Assembly: GCA_964036275.1 (NCBI GenBank)
Contig: OZ038433.1
Location: 37,295,336-37,359,335, forward strand
Source of the DNA: Litoditis marina
Taxonomy: Eukaryota; Nematoda; Chromadorea; Rhabditida; Rhabditidae
Direction: 5' to 3'
Length of the DNA stretch: 64,000 bases
Position numbers and translations under genes: made by a program. This document shows positions 1 through 10,354 of the stretch, piece after piece (position 1 is the first letter of the stretch; each line of letters starts with the position of its first letter). The notes beneath the pieces were generated by a model. It did no database searches. It was not told the DNA's origin and saw nothing but the letters and a program-made list of their open reading frames with translations.

Positions 1-100
1 TTCTGTTGCGAAAATAGTCCCCTGTGTACTTAATGGATTCGATTATGTGAATCGAGAAAAGAGAGGCGAAACAAACTAACGTACATTCTCCGAAAATACT

Positions 101-134
101 GAAATAGGAGTGGCAGAATTGCCACTCCTATTTC
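101..134. repeat. Perfect 15-bp stem hairpin
   Basis: GAAATAGGAGTGGCA at 101-115 is the exact reverse complement of 120-134, with a 4-nt loop (GAAT). It is followed at once by the CAAACT-type short repeats. It may be the end of a small inverted-repeat element; no function is evident. Confidence 0.8.
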
Positions 135-139
135 AACCT

Positions 140-245
140 CATATCAAACTCAAAAATATCAAACTATCAATATCAAACTCAAACTCAAACTCAAACTATC
201 TAACTCTCTAACTCAAACTAACTCATATATCAAACTCAAAAACTT
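140..245. repeat. CAAACT-like short tandem repeats
   Basis: The hexamer family CAAACT/CTCAAA recurs irregularly across the stretch, mixed with TATCAA and TAACTC variants. This is simple-sequence DNA without coding character. Confidence 0.7.
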
Positions 246-763
246 CCTGTTTTTGGTTCTAGAAATATTGTTTGAACTTTCCTCATCTAAAAAATGTGAT
301 GGGTTCGCATTACACTTGAAGTAATCTATCTTTTCTCAATGACTGTTTTCACGAAATAAAAACAATCTTTTCGAAATACTGGAACTCTCAATATCATGTA
401 GACTGTATGAAAGTTTCATGCAGTAGGAAGCCAACTATATATTCAGATGAAAATAGTAATAGAACAATATATATATATATATATATATTTGTTCTAATAC
501 TAAAAAAATATAAGGTCGAAAAAAGTCAGTTACTAAAAGAACCCGATATCCCGATAACGACCAAGTCAGAAACGCAAAAAAAGGTGAAGACGAAAACTTT
601 CAAAGAGAAGCTCAGTCTGAGTACTATCATCCTATCATCTATAACTATTCAATAGTGTTAAGATGATCTTTGGGAGAAGTTAGCGACTACTGAACAAACT
701 TTCTCTGCATGTGGCCGGAATATGTGGACTATATAATTTTTTTAACAAAACAACCTTTTCAGG

Positions 764-3700
764 ATGGCTTGTCCCTTCAACCTCAGCAGCGAGCCACCAC
801 CTCCCTCCCTGCTAATATCTCAGATCAAACTCATGATATATTCATGGGTCTCGTTCATTCTCTATGCGTTTTTCATTGGAATCATCGTATTTCGATCGAA
901 CAAACATCCAGTTCTGAAGTCATCCTTCTTCACTATCGTCAAATACAATGTTGGTATCAAATATTGTTTATTTATCTATGGTGTGTCTCATGAACGTACG
1001 TCCTCTATAGAAAATACCTTGAAATTTTCATTTACACGTTGCCGAGGTCTCAGTGGGAATGTCATGACATGTACAGGAGTGCAGGAAGCTAAACCTGTTG
1101 CGGTAGTGCCCGAACGCTACCCGGCCTCCAAGGTTTGGTGAAAAGTTCGACGCAAAGTTAGGAACACGTTTCAGTGACCGGCATCACTTAGGGCACTACC
1201 TTGACAGGTTTCGCTCTGAGTGAAAATAATTATTCCATTCAGACTCACAACTGCCTTGAAGCTTCATCATACCACGTTGAGTTAACGTATGACGTTATCT
1301 TTATTGTTATCGTCTACATAAACGTGTACCACGTAACTTTTTTCACAGGCTGTCGGCGATTTTGTCATTTTTTTCCACATGGAATTGAAGCGTCTTCGAA
1401 AATATCGTCTCTTGTCTATTTTCAACAGTGGCATGCCAACAGCCCATTTGAATTATTCATTCTTTTCTCTACATTCTCTTCCAGTAGTCATGTATCTGGG
1501 ATTCATTCTGCCAGCAGTCAATCGGTTCACAGCTTTTTCAGTTCCCGTTAACTATGAGAAGGTGACTCCATTTTGCTCAGTCCTGTCCTAGGCAAAAATA
1601 ATATGTGTAAATATAATGATAATGCAAAAACAGGTGTCCTAGGCAAAAAGAAACCCACTCTGCATTATGTTTTTGTGGTTTGATTCCACTGCATTAATCG
1701 GTCAGTGTACGAGATTTGTATGGGATAATATGAGTACATTGAACTAAAACACGAATGCTCCCTCCCACAGGTTCCTATTGTTCAGTATTCATTCAATTTC
1801 ATGGCATACCCAGTCCACTTTTATAATCTAGATCTGTTTAGACACAACATTCAAGTAAGTGTCTAAATTGATTCAATTTGATTCCATCAGATGTGGAGCA
1901 AGCGGACAGTGAGATACGCGACGTTGACTATTTGGGTCTGTGCAGTATTACTAACTCTGCCGGGCTATAGTTTTGGTGAAAAAGACGTTTCCGCATGTCT
2001 GCTCCCCAGCGGACTTGTGCAATTGTTTGCAGAAAAACCAACTACTGTGAGTTCATTCCATCCATCAAACGAGGCAAGCCATAAGCGAAGCCGTTCGAAT
2101 ATGAGTTCACGATCAGTTACAAAACTATTTGAGCTCAACTTATAACCTTTCTCTAAAGATTTTTCAAACGTCATGATAGGATTATTTACATTTCGTCATC
2201 TAGCGCTGTTTTTGTTTAAATTTCACCGAATCTAGTTCTCTACTTTTTATTAGGCGCCGCGTTGCTTTTCGCAACGCAACTTTATTCCTAACATTCACGC
2301 GGCGTACATTATGCAAATTCAACTCTAAGTAAATGGGATAACCTCGAATAGAAATCTATGTACTAGTTTTCGATCTCTATCCAACTCGCTATTATAACTG
2401 TTACCAAACTGATACACCATCGAAAAGTCTCACAACGGAGAGCCCTCTAAATACTCGCTCTAATGACCGGGACTCCGTATGCTAGAAGATCCCTGCATCC
2501 TATATTTCATCCTGCGTCTCTTCAAACATACGCTATTACTCTGCTCTTACATCCCGCCGGGACGCAAGATACGAGAAATAGTGAGGCAGAGCGAGAGACG
2601 CAGGATGGGATAGAGGTGCCGGAGCATACGTACTCTGTCATAGTTCTGTGTTCGAGTTGGTCACTATATGTAGAAAACACATTTTGCTATACTGCTCTTT
2701 CATCAGGAATACAAACTAGTTTCACCTTTCGCCATCTTGTTCTCGATTGGCTGATAATGGCTAGACAATCTAAATGTGAAGCCATTTCCCCAAAGACATG
2801 TTGCCATGGCGAAAAAAAAAATAAGAGAATTATGCTCAAGAACAGTTAATCAGGAGACTAGGGTTGTTAAAATAGTGGATAGATGTCATTAGCTGAGTTG
2901 TAGTTTGAACTGGAGACACGACAAAGTTTACGGATCAATAAGAACCGCAAACATACTGATTAACAGTTGTTTTCTTCAACTATTCAACTTTTAAATTAAA
3001 TAATATATTTTACTGACATACACATCCCTATATTTTTGTTATATTATGGTTTTGTTGGAATCGTGACCTCTCAACCAGACTGCTATCTTCTGACACATAA
3101 TCGATTTTACGTTCCCCTTGTTTGTAGGTAGAGTATTGCCGCTCTGCCCCTTAGGGGTCCTAGTTTTTCATGATTTGTGTTTTTTGTACAAGTTCATGAA
3201 TAAACATTCATATCAGACCGGGACACCACGGGATCAAACTACAAACACAGAGATAGACCAACAGTTATCGTATTGGCTTGCTTTGGGAAGAGCAAACTAG
3301 ATAGATTAGCATGTTTCTTGCGACCCGATTACATGGTGGTGACTCTCAACATTTCCAGTACGGCGGTTTCCTGAGGATTTGTGTGACGAGCTCCGTTGTT
3401 GTAACTTGTGTCACCCTCTATACTCTGGCTCTGCTACGCGCCAAACAGTACAGATTGATACATACCACCGTGAGTATAATACTAATAATAATAATACTAC
3501 AAAGTTTCTTCACAAAGGTATAAAACAGTTCTTGACATTGAAGAATGTATTACCGTAAGAGAATGCATAAGTTTCGAATCAGAACTTATAGTGCGGCGCG
3601 AACGTTGTAAAAAAAATTGAAGACCAGTTCACGTAAATTGAAGCAGGCCACACGTGAATATTTCTCACAGTCACTTTCTGCACAGTTCTGAAGGATTTTG

Positions 3701-6700
3701 ATTCTCGCCGATTCAGTATTGCTGCCAATTTCTCTCATTTGCCTAATGTCGCAGCGCGACTATATGAATGACCTTCTGTCTCTCGCCGGAATCGAACCTG
3801 CGAGCAAAAAAGTTTCGCGGCAGAGCGCTAACCGCTGCGCTATTAGAGCACATAAACGGAAAGCTTTGGAATCGGAGACATGTGGGCTTGCACCACGGAA
3901 TGTGAGATATACAGTACCCTCCAGCCTTTCCGTTGGCGACGACTGTAGTTCACGCAACATTCAACTTCCTTTCCTTCAATTAACTTCAATCGGTTGAGGT
4001 GCGACATAAATTGGAAAAGAAGCTGCTCATCTGCTCTATTCTCACATTTGTGCCGCTGCTTCTTGAGTGTTTTCGAGCGGCCCTGCAGTTATATGCAATT
4101 CTGAGCGGAAATGTCTACCTTGCCATACTCACCGCTCAAGTTTGGTAAGTTGCGTTCAACATTGTGATAGTAAAGCCACAGGCCTGAAAAAAAGATATCT
4201 TACAAAAAGTTCGTGCTAACGCACCCCCAGAAACATTCTCTACGCCAGTGAGTTTGTGTAAATTAAGTATTGCCCTACATGGTGTTATGATTTTCTAGAA
4301 AACAACAAATAAATAGTCTTCATTTCCCTAACAAAGACCAGTGTGCACATGCTAGAAGATCCCTGCATCCTATCCTGCGTTTCTTCAAACAAACGCTATT
4401 TCTCTGCTCTTACATCCCGCCGGGATGTAAGAGACGAGAAGTAGGGGGGCAGAGCGAGAGACGCAGGATGGGACGAAGGTGCCGCGGGATCTTCTAGCAT
4501 AGCATTCAGATCGTAGAGTAATTCGTAGAGCGCAGGTTTAGATCAGAGATACATAAATGAGCTGGTTGCTCGCCCAACATCACGAAATTGCCCATGCGCT
4601 GTCCACAACGGTTTGATAGAGCATATGGGCTTTCTCTGAATCAAACATGCGCCACGTCATTATTTTTCAAGTATTTTTCGGAGGAAGGAATGTCTAGCGC
4701 CCAGTTCTGGACCATAATACTCGTCTCCCCCGATTCGGAGCATAATGTTTCACACACTGGTGGCGAAAAAAGAAAGCCTGCCCTCGATGGTTATACACCT
4801 TGCAAACAGCAGTAAATAATTTCATCATAGATTTCATCATTCGAATATAAGCGATCATTAAGTTTACCAGTATCGTCACAATCTGTCCTGAAACAGTCAC
4901 TTTATAAATACTTCAATCGGTTTCAACGATCAGATTGTGCATCCGTTGATGTTATGAAGTGTTTTCATTGAAGGTGGAGATTCTCAAAATTGATTGAAAG
5001 AAACCCTAGGGGAGATGATTACTTTGATGTGAGACCGTATAGAAATATCATTCCTTTCACATCTTCTATCATTGACACTTTTTCGCGAAAAAACGCTTGA
5101 CAACCATAATTCAAGCAACACAGAACTCGTAAAGTCGATTGAATAGTTCAACATTAGAAGTTCATTACCAGACTCAATCATTGCGGTTATGTTTTGTTCA
5201 ATGAGACATTTTCATTTATAGTTCGATAAATGAAAATACCTTTCAACCCCTGTGAAAAAATTAAAATGAGTGATTAAAATGAGTGTTTAGAAATGTAAGC
5301 ATCTTCTGAAACTGGTTTCACAGTTGAAATTTAGCTGGGAAAATCTCACCGGGGACGGAGATTTTTGCACACTCGTTATAGATCTGAGACACAGAACTTT
5401 GACAAAATGTACTGATAGCCCTCATTGCGTTTCAACCCAGTGACTAAATCTTGGTCGTAGGTAGATCTCCGGTCCAAAAGCAGTTGGACCGAACCACAAA
5501 TACGACGCAATTTAACCTACACCGTATCCACTTGCTTTTAAATAGCGAATCCTGCATGAGAAGAAAATGAAATGACAACGTGAAACTTCAACTAATAATG
5601 ATACGCATACGCTTTACATGTTTTGCATGAAATATTGGCGTGAAATATTATAAATAGTGGTGTGAACATAAGCACATATTCACTTTATTCGGATGTTTTT
5701 TGCACGTTTCACATAGGCATGAACACATAATGACGATAAAACTTCAAAAAAGACATCAAACATGGGCTGTACAGTTATTTGCAGAGGAAATAACCTGTAT
5801 AGTGTTGTTTGAGATATTAATGACATCAAATCATTGTGCAGAAATTGATTACCACTGGTGAAAATTGCAAAAATATTTTTCAAGTTGATTATATTCACGT
5901 TAAACGTGAACCGCATCAGTCAAGGACGTGTATCCACAATATATGTGACTGTTATAACCAAACAAAATCTACTAATTTCTTTCTAGACCACTAGTTTTTC
6001 AATAATAATAATTTATCACTATAGTGACAAATCAACACTGTATACACGTATACAGTGTTGATTTGTTTTCAAACTTGAGTTCTGCTTCCGTAAGTGTTTT
6101 AACAACACTAAGAATACATGAAATCCAATTTTTTTGACACTGCTCTCATGAATGAACGTGAGATAGTAACTTCTCGCAGTTTTTCAATAATAATAATTTA
6201 TCACTATAGTGATAGACACACATGAGATCACGAACTTGAACCATTTGAACTGACATCTGAGAAATGGAGGAAAACTATGCATATAGAAATTGAATAGTTT
6301 TGAAATAGTTGTATACATATTTTTCGTGTGTATTTCGAACATCGAAGAAAATAGGACTCGCAGAACACTTTGTTGTCTTATTGTGCAGTTGTAGTGGGAA
6401 CAGGTAGAATTGTAACAAGAATCCGAGTGGAACCCCGGGAGAACCAGTTCGGTGACCCCGGGTCGGCTGCCAACCAACATTCTCACACTACACCTTTGAT
6501 ACGCTACCATTATCACTATTTTCTGCTATTCATTTTCCATTCATGACATAATCTGATCGGTTCTTCTCAATTCAACTCCAAATGTCGTTCAGAACCTTTA
6601 ATTGGCAACTGATAGAGAAGTCGTATTGTTTAGTTTTCTGTTCGATAGAATATGCCATTAAACATGTAGAAACCGTGCCACAGGAAATACTCTGATGCGA

Positions 6701-7395
6701 TGTGGCTTGTGTCATTGCAGATGTCTTGCAGTGTTTCTTAAAGTTGACTGGTTTATAGTCATTTGTTGAGTAGGCCAGTTTTGCAGTTTTGCTACCTTAT
6801 TAATGTAAGCCAGCGAGATAGGCGAAATAAATGGTAAAAGGTTTTTTTTCGGTTTCTGAGAGGTTTCTGGAACCAAATATGTTAAGGTGAATTAGACTAT
6901 TACTTTATTATCGGCTCGATTCTCAAGAAATTGTGTATGACACGTGGCCCACATTCAGTAGCGCTATGGAACTGACATAAAATACATGAAATAAACTACA
7001 TCGCGAGAGCGAGCGCACAGTTTTTCTTCACAACGTCCCGTCCCGATCTCGTCAGTCAAGATTCAGTTGAAAATGATGCATATCGATTGATGTTCTATTC
7101 GAATGTGTGCAAAAATTTCTATCACTTCAGCTGGGTTTTCTGTGCAACTGTTCGAAATCAAAAATTTCGGACTTCTTATTATATTTCACGATTTAACTAG
7201 TTAACTCACTTGGCACTATACAGGATCCAAATAATCGACCTCTCCAAATTATATTTGTTGCAACAAATCCTTTCTCTTGCATTTTGCACGTACGTGGTGT
7301 ATGCTTTTCTACTCGATTGGTCTCTGTTTCTACCCCGCAAAACGAAAAAAGCCGTCATGCAAACAGTAACCTTCGACTGTGTAGGTTGGGATTAG
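764..7395 (+). CDS. Nematode serpentine 7TM receptor, Srg/Srv-like
   Basis: Putative chemosensory G-protein-coupled receptor, 327 aa, typical length for nematode Srg/Srv-type receptors. Exons 764-949, 1349-1561, 1891-2046, 3359-3469, 3999-4144 and 7224-7395 join in phase to a single frame ending TAG. Hydrophobic segments fall in order in every exon. Exon 2 ends with the family-like NRFTAFSVPVNYEK, and exon 3 opens MWSKRTVRYATLTIW, giving the usual NRF.A..P..YE..W pattern at the end of TM3 and into intracellular loop 2. Exons 4-6 supply TM5-TM7. The ATG lies 1 nt after a CTTTTCAG acceptor, suggesting trans-splicing or a 5' UTR intron. The last intron (3.08 kb) is long and contains repeats. An in-phase 84-nt candidate exon (1771-1854) is left out of the main model. 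The family assignment rests on motif pattern and length, not on a search; another nematode 7TM family is possible. Ligand and expression cannot be inferred. Confidence 0.62.
2476..2632. repeat. Fold-back element, family F6, copy 1
   Basis: A roughly 155-bp inverted-repeat unit. The left part reads TATGCTAGAAGATCCCTGC and the right part ends GGTGCCGGAGCATACG. The inner arms TCCTGCGTCTC and GAGACGCAGGA are complementary, around a central CCGCCGGGA. It is similar along its length to 4348-4507. Both lie in introns of the receptor gene. MITE-like. Confidence 0.7.
3779..3850 (-). pseudogene. tRNA-like relic (SINE head or tRNA pseudogene)
   Basis: Read on the minus strand, the stretch contains an A-box-like TAGCGCAGCGGTTAGCGC and, about 30 nt on, a B-box GGTTCGATTCC. 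These are the two internal RNA polymerase III promoter boxes of tRNA genes. A full cloverleaf cannot be drawn: the acceptor stem pairs poorly and the anticodon arm is disrupted by a T run. I therefore read it as a tRNA-derived element inside an intron of the receptor gene rather than a working tRNA. Confidence 0.55.
4348..4507. repeat. Fold-back element, family F6, copy 2
   Basis: Begins ATGCTAGAAGATCCCTGC and ends GCGGGATCTTCTAGCAT, a clear terminal inverted repeat. The interior matches the 2476-2632 copy, including the CATCCCGCCGGGA centre and the GCAGAGCGAGAGACGCAGGA right arm. Intron 5 of the receptor gene. Confidence 0.75.
5993..6213. repeat. Pair of 35-bp perfect direct repeats
   Basis: Positions 5993-6027 and 6179-6213 are identical over 35 bp (AGTTTTTCAATAATAATAAT, then TTATCACTATAGTGA). 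They are separated by 151 bp that include a perfect palindrome (6027-6066). They lie in the long last intron of the receptor gene. This could be one tandem unit of 186 bp or an insertion flanked by a long duplication. Confidence 0.8.
6027..6066. repeat. Perfect 19-bp-arm palindrome
   Basis: ACAAATCAACACTGTATAC at 6027-6045 and its exact reverse complement at 6048-6066 are separated by 2 nt (AC). The left arm starts exactly where the first 35-bp direct repeat ends. Confidence 0.85.
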
Positions 7396-7570
7396 AACCA
7401 AACTAGTTGGCCGATCCACATAAAAGCACCGACAGAACACTAAGTGTTTCACTTTCCTCAATCGTTTGGTTATTTACTTGCAAAGCTCTACAATCGTAAG
7501 CAAAGCTATAGGCAAGGTATCGTCTTCTGCATTCTCACGTGAGAGATGATATGGCTTGCGTGAACAACTT

Positions 7571-7628
7571 GTACATTAGTGGATAAAGCGTATGCCTCAG
7601 AAGGCATACGCTTTCTCCACTAATGTAC
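7571..7628. repeat. Near-perfect 27-bp stem hairpin
   Basis: Arms 7571-7597 and 7602-7628 pair over 27 bp with one mismatch, closed by a 4-nt loop (CAGA). The arms start and end GTAC. The loop is too short for a typical pre-miRNA; a cruciform, a small inverted-repeat element or a transcript-end hairpin for the receptor gene are alternatives. Confidence 0.85.
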
Positions 7629-7641
7629 TCGCCGTTATGAA

Positions 7642-7686
7642 CAAATGAAAGCATGTTCGTGTTGATCTGCGTAATGCTTTCATTTG
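7642..7686. repeat. 13-bp stem hairpin
   Basis: CAAATGAAAGCAT at 7642-7654 is the exact reverse complement of 7674-7686, with a 19-nt loop. It starts 14 nt after the 27-bp hairpin, just upstream of the Kunitz gene. Confidence 0.8.
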
Positions 7687-7722
7687 GAGACTTTTATTCG
7701 TATCGAAGTAAACTTTCCAGAC

Positions 7723-10354
7723 ATGATCACTCGAGTGTTGGCCCTGCTTCTTTTGCCTCTCGTGTCCGCACAATCCCAATGCTTCTCCCGTGAGTCACAT
7801 CTGAGAACAACAAAATACATTTACACTCTCTCATGTATAAAAATTTATTATACGATTCCTCAATGGATCAAAGAATCTGAGAACGTTGGCTAGGAACCAT
7901 GGGATAACCATGTAAACCGTGCACGAACACTGAAAACCGTGCACCCAAAAAGTTCTCTGACTTGGCTGTGTTGCACGAATTTCTTTCATGTTTCAAGAAC
8001 TTCCTTTTTATTCGTTGTTAACATTCTATTACGATAATATAGTCTCTGCGTGACCAACGACTGTTCCAGCAAAAGACGCCGGCGACTCGAGTTGTAGTGG
8101 AAATGCCGCTCAGATGTTCTACTTTGACTCTCATTCAAGTGTCTGTCAACCATTCTACTACAAGGTTGGCCAGTTTGCTCCTTTGAACCATACTACTTTG
8201 AACCATAATAAAGTATGTTCATATTATAAACAAAATAGGCCGATAAACAATAACATCTGTAGCTTTCTTCACCACACTTTCAGAGTTTACCTAGAAAGGA
8301 ATTCTTTTCGAAACCGCACTAGAACGAACTTCCGAAAGAAAAATTCCAATTCAAAAATGGTATTAATCTGTAGTCAGTGAAACGTGATAATTGCAAGAAT
8401 TATTTTACATCGATTGAAATCGATCAATTTTGAAGATGTTAGGGCATCAACTGATGAGGGCCCCTACCGGCGTATAGACGTTAAAAGCCCTGGATGCCTA
8501 GGTAAAACGATTCCACATATGTGGTTTCTAAGTTTCATTATTTTCCTTTTTTATTTACTTTTTCTATTTTAGTACTTAGATGTCATCATTGTATTCACCA
8601 TTAATATCTTATTTCCTATGTCACCTCAACAATGTAATTTCGAACAGAGACTTGCAGGGCTGTAACGGGAACGAGAACAAGTTCGCCACTCGGGATGAGT
8701 GTCAGAACACGTGTATGAACGCGTCGCGAGACGAGCCACAGATGCCACAAACAACTGGTGCGAACGAGTTTTTTGTTGTTCGCGGTCTATAACATTTTGG
8801 AGATGCGAAGTTCATGAATTATAGATTTATTACCTGCATCGAACCGACGAACCGAGTTCAGAGTTGCTGCGATAGCCCGGTTAACTAGCTGACTTCTGTA
8901 GGGGAGACCTAAATATTTACTCATTGGCTTGCAGTGGTTAAAAATCGTTTAAGCGGGACCTCGCCCAATGTATTATGATCATTGATCAAGTTGATAAACT
9001 CAAATGTAGAATTCGACAATTGAAAAAGTCAGTTTGAACTTGAGCAATACCGGAGGGTGGTTCGTGGAATGCGCTCTGAGCTCTGTGAACAATTTCTACT
9101 GCGCTTTTTTGCCTGATATTTCAAACTTGAATACGTTTTTTGATTACGTAGACGTAGAACTTAGCACTAAATGAGGTTTCAACTGCCGAGTTGAAACCTC
9201 ATTTGGGGTAGAGGCAAGACATAACATTTTTAACGCCATAAATATCAAAGTTGTTTAGTGGCAATTGACTTCATCTTTTTATAACCTAGCCTACCACGAC
9301 AATGTGATCCAACTTGAAGAGAACTATACGTCAGAAGGTTTGCCGGATTACCGGAAATCTACAAACAAACCCAAAATGGTTGATTTATAGATAGTAGGAG
9401 CTGAAGTTCTTTTTACAGATGTGTGTGCTTCGGGAACGTATGCCGCCGGCGCCACTCTCGGTGAGACAGTGTCCTGCTCCAGCTGCCCCACCGGATACAC
9501 TTGTGAGGGACAGATATGCTGTCCCACCAAAGGTCAGACTCGGAAACTTTAGCGGAAAAACTAAAAAAGCGAGAGAGCGAGAGAGCAATGAGCCTGCAGA
9601 CCGTCTAAGACATTCTCACCTCTCTAACCTGCACACTTTCTCGTTCAGGCCGCTACAATAATGGAATTGGTTGAGAAGGAAGATAGGAAATTACAATGAT
9701 GTGGAACTTCTGCAATTGTACGAAATATTGAAACGTGCACATAGTATCAGAGTTTGTACAGAACAGAAAGTTTCTCTGATCGAGACCTCAGAGGTTCATC
9801 AGTAGTGGTGTCATAATTACACGTTCTCCGGTTACAATGTGTTCGACACGTTTCACGTATTTCCATGTGGTGTGTGGAAAAAGTTGTTTAATAGTCAGAC
9901 CCAAGTTTTCTTTTCTCACTCCAGTGTGTCGTGTGTTCCAGAATATACGTGTGACATGGACTACGACGCAGGGAAATTCGGCAAAGTAGGAAAACATACT
10001 CCAAGGTCAGAAGGTCATCCGGGGTCAAGGTGTGCGGGAAAATGTGTCAAAAAAGTTGAAACTGCATTTCCCTTTTGTACCTTGTGGTTTGCAGAAATGC
10101 TTCAACCAATCATGTTTTATCATAAGCTACGTTTCTTATAAAATTATTTCATGGTGTCTTCATTTTATGAGAAGCAAGATCAAACTATCAGTTCTACTCA
10201 CTAAACATGTATTTATGAGTCATACAAATATATTTCGTTTAGATACTTCTACAACAAGGCCTACAAGAACTGCATGCTGTTCACTTTCTACGGAATGGCT
10301 GGAAACCCGAACAACTTCGCCACTTACAACGAATGCAAGAACTTCTGCTCCTAA
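7723..10354 (+). CDS. Secreted two-domain Kunitz protein
   Basis: Predicted extracellular protein of 183 aa. Exons 7723-7789, 8070-8164, 8658-8757, 9419-9532, 9942-10005 and 10243-10354 join in phase and end TAA. Residues 1-16 form a signal peptide (MITRVLALLLLPLVSA). Kunitz domain 1 (about residues 20-74) has all six cysteines, the GCNGNENKFAT core and the EC...C end; the residue after Cys II, the usual inhibitor P1 site, is Ser rather than Lys or Arg. A short Cys-rich segment (exon 4: CxxCPTGYTCEG...CC) follows. Kunitz domain 2 (about residues 127-182) keeps Cys I, III, V and VI and the N.NNFATYNEC core, but has Lys/Phe where Cys II should be and GMAGN in place of GCGGN, so the Cys II-Cys IV disulfide is absent. 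Multi-Kunitz secreted proteins with Cys-rich linkers are common in nematodes. Protease inhibition is uncertain, a matrix or signalling role equally possible. Convergent with the Tuba gene. Confidence 0.82.
9169..9204. repeat. Perfect 16-bp stem, 4-nt loop hairpin
   Basis: AAATGAGGTTTCAACT at 9169-9184 is exactly complementary to 9189-9204, loop GCCG. It lies in intron 3 of the Kunitz gene. The compact GNRA-unlike tetraloop and perfect stem suggest recent origin, perhaps a tiny inverted-repeat insertion. Confidence 0.8.
9565..9662. repeat. Dispersed repeat family F7, copy in Kunitz intron 4
   Basis: Shares with the copies at about 10963-11105, 22797-22912 and 23665-23795 the order: GAGAGAGC...ATGAG, GACAGTCT-like, then CTGCACACTTTCTCG and GGCCGCTACAA. 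It has no coding capacity and is probably a non-autonomous transposon relic. Confidence 0.55.

Larger units (their letters stand above)
1..763. other. Gene-free left margin
   Basis: No coding exon could be supported here. The stretch holds a small hairpin (101-134), a run of CAAACT-like short repeats (about 140-245) and an AT dinucleotide run (about 469-489). It ends in a 3' splice-site-like CTTTTCAG at 755-762 directly before the receptor start codon. Confidence 0.6.
7396..7722. promoter_or_regulatory. Upstream region of the Kunitz gene, with two hairpins
   Basis: The 327 bp between the receptor stop codon and the Kunitz start codon contain two consecutive hairpins (separate entries) and an acceptor-like ACTTTCCAG at 7712-7720, two bases before the ATG. 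No coding exon is seen. The promoter of the Kunitz gene should lie here, but I see no convincing core element. Confidence 0.4.

Noticed and set aside
1965..2174. Minus-strand ORF overlapping receptor exon 3, and similar shadows elsewhere
   Set aside because: It overlaps a better-supported exon on the other strand and shows no protein-family signal. The same applies to most short open frames in the window.
3779..3850. Functional tRNA gene
   Set aside because: A- and B-box-like sequences are present, but the acceptor stem and anticodon arm do not pair. The same holds for 52112-52182.
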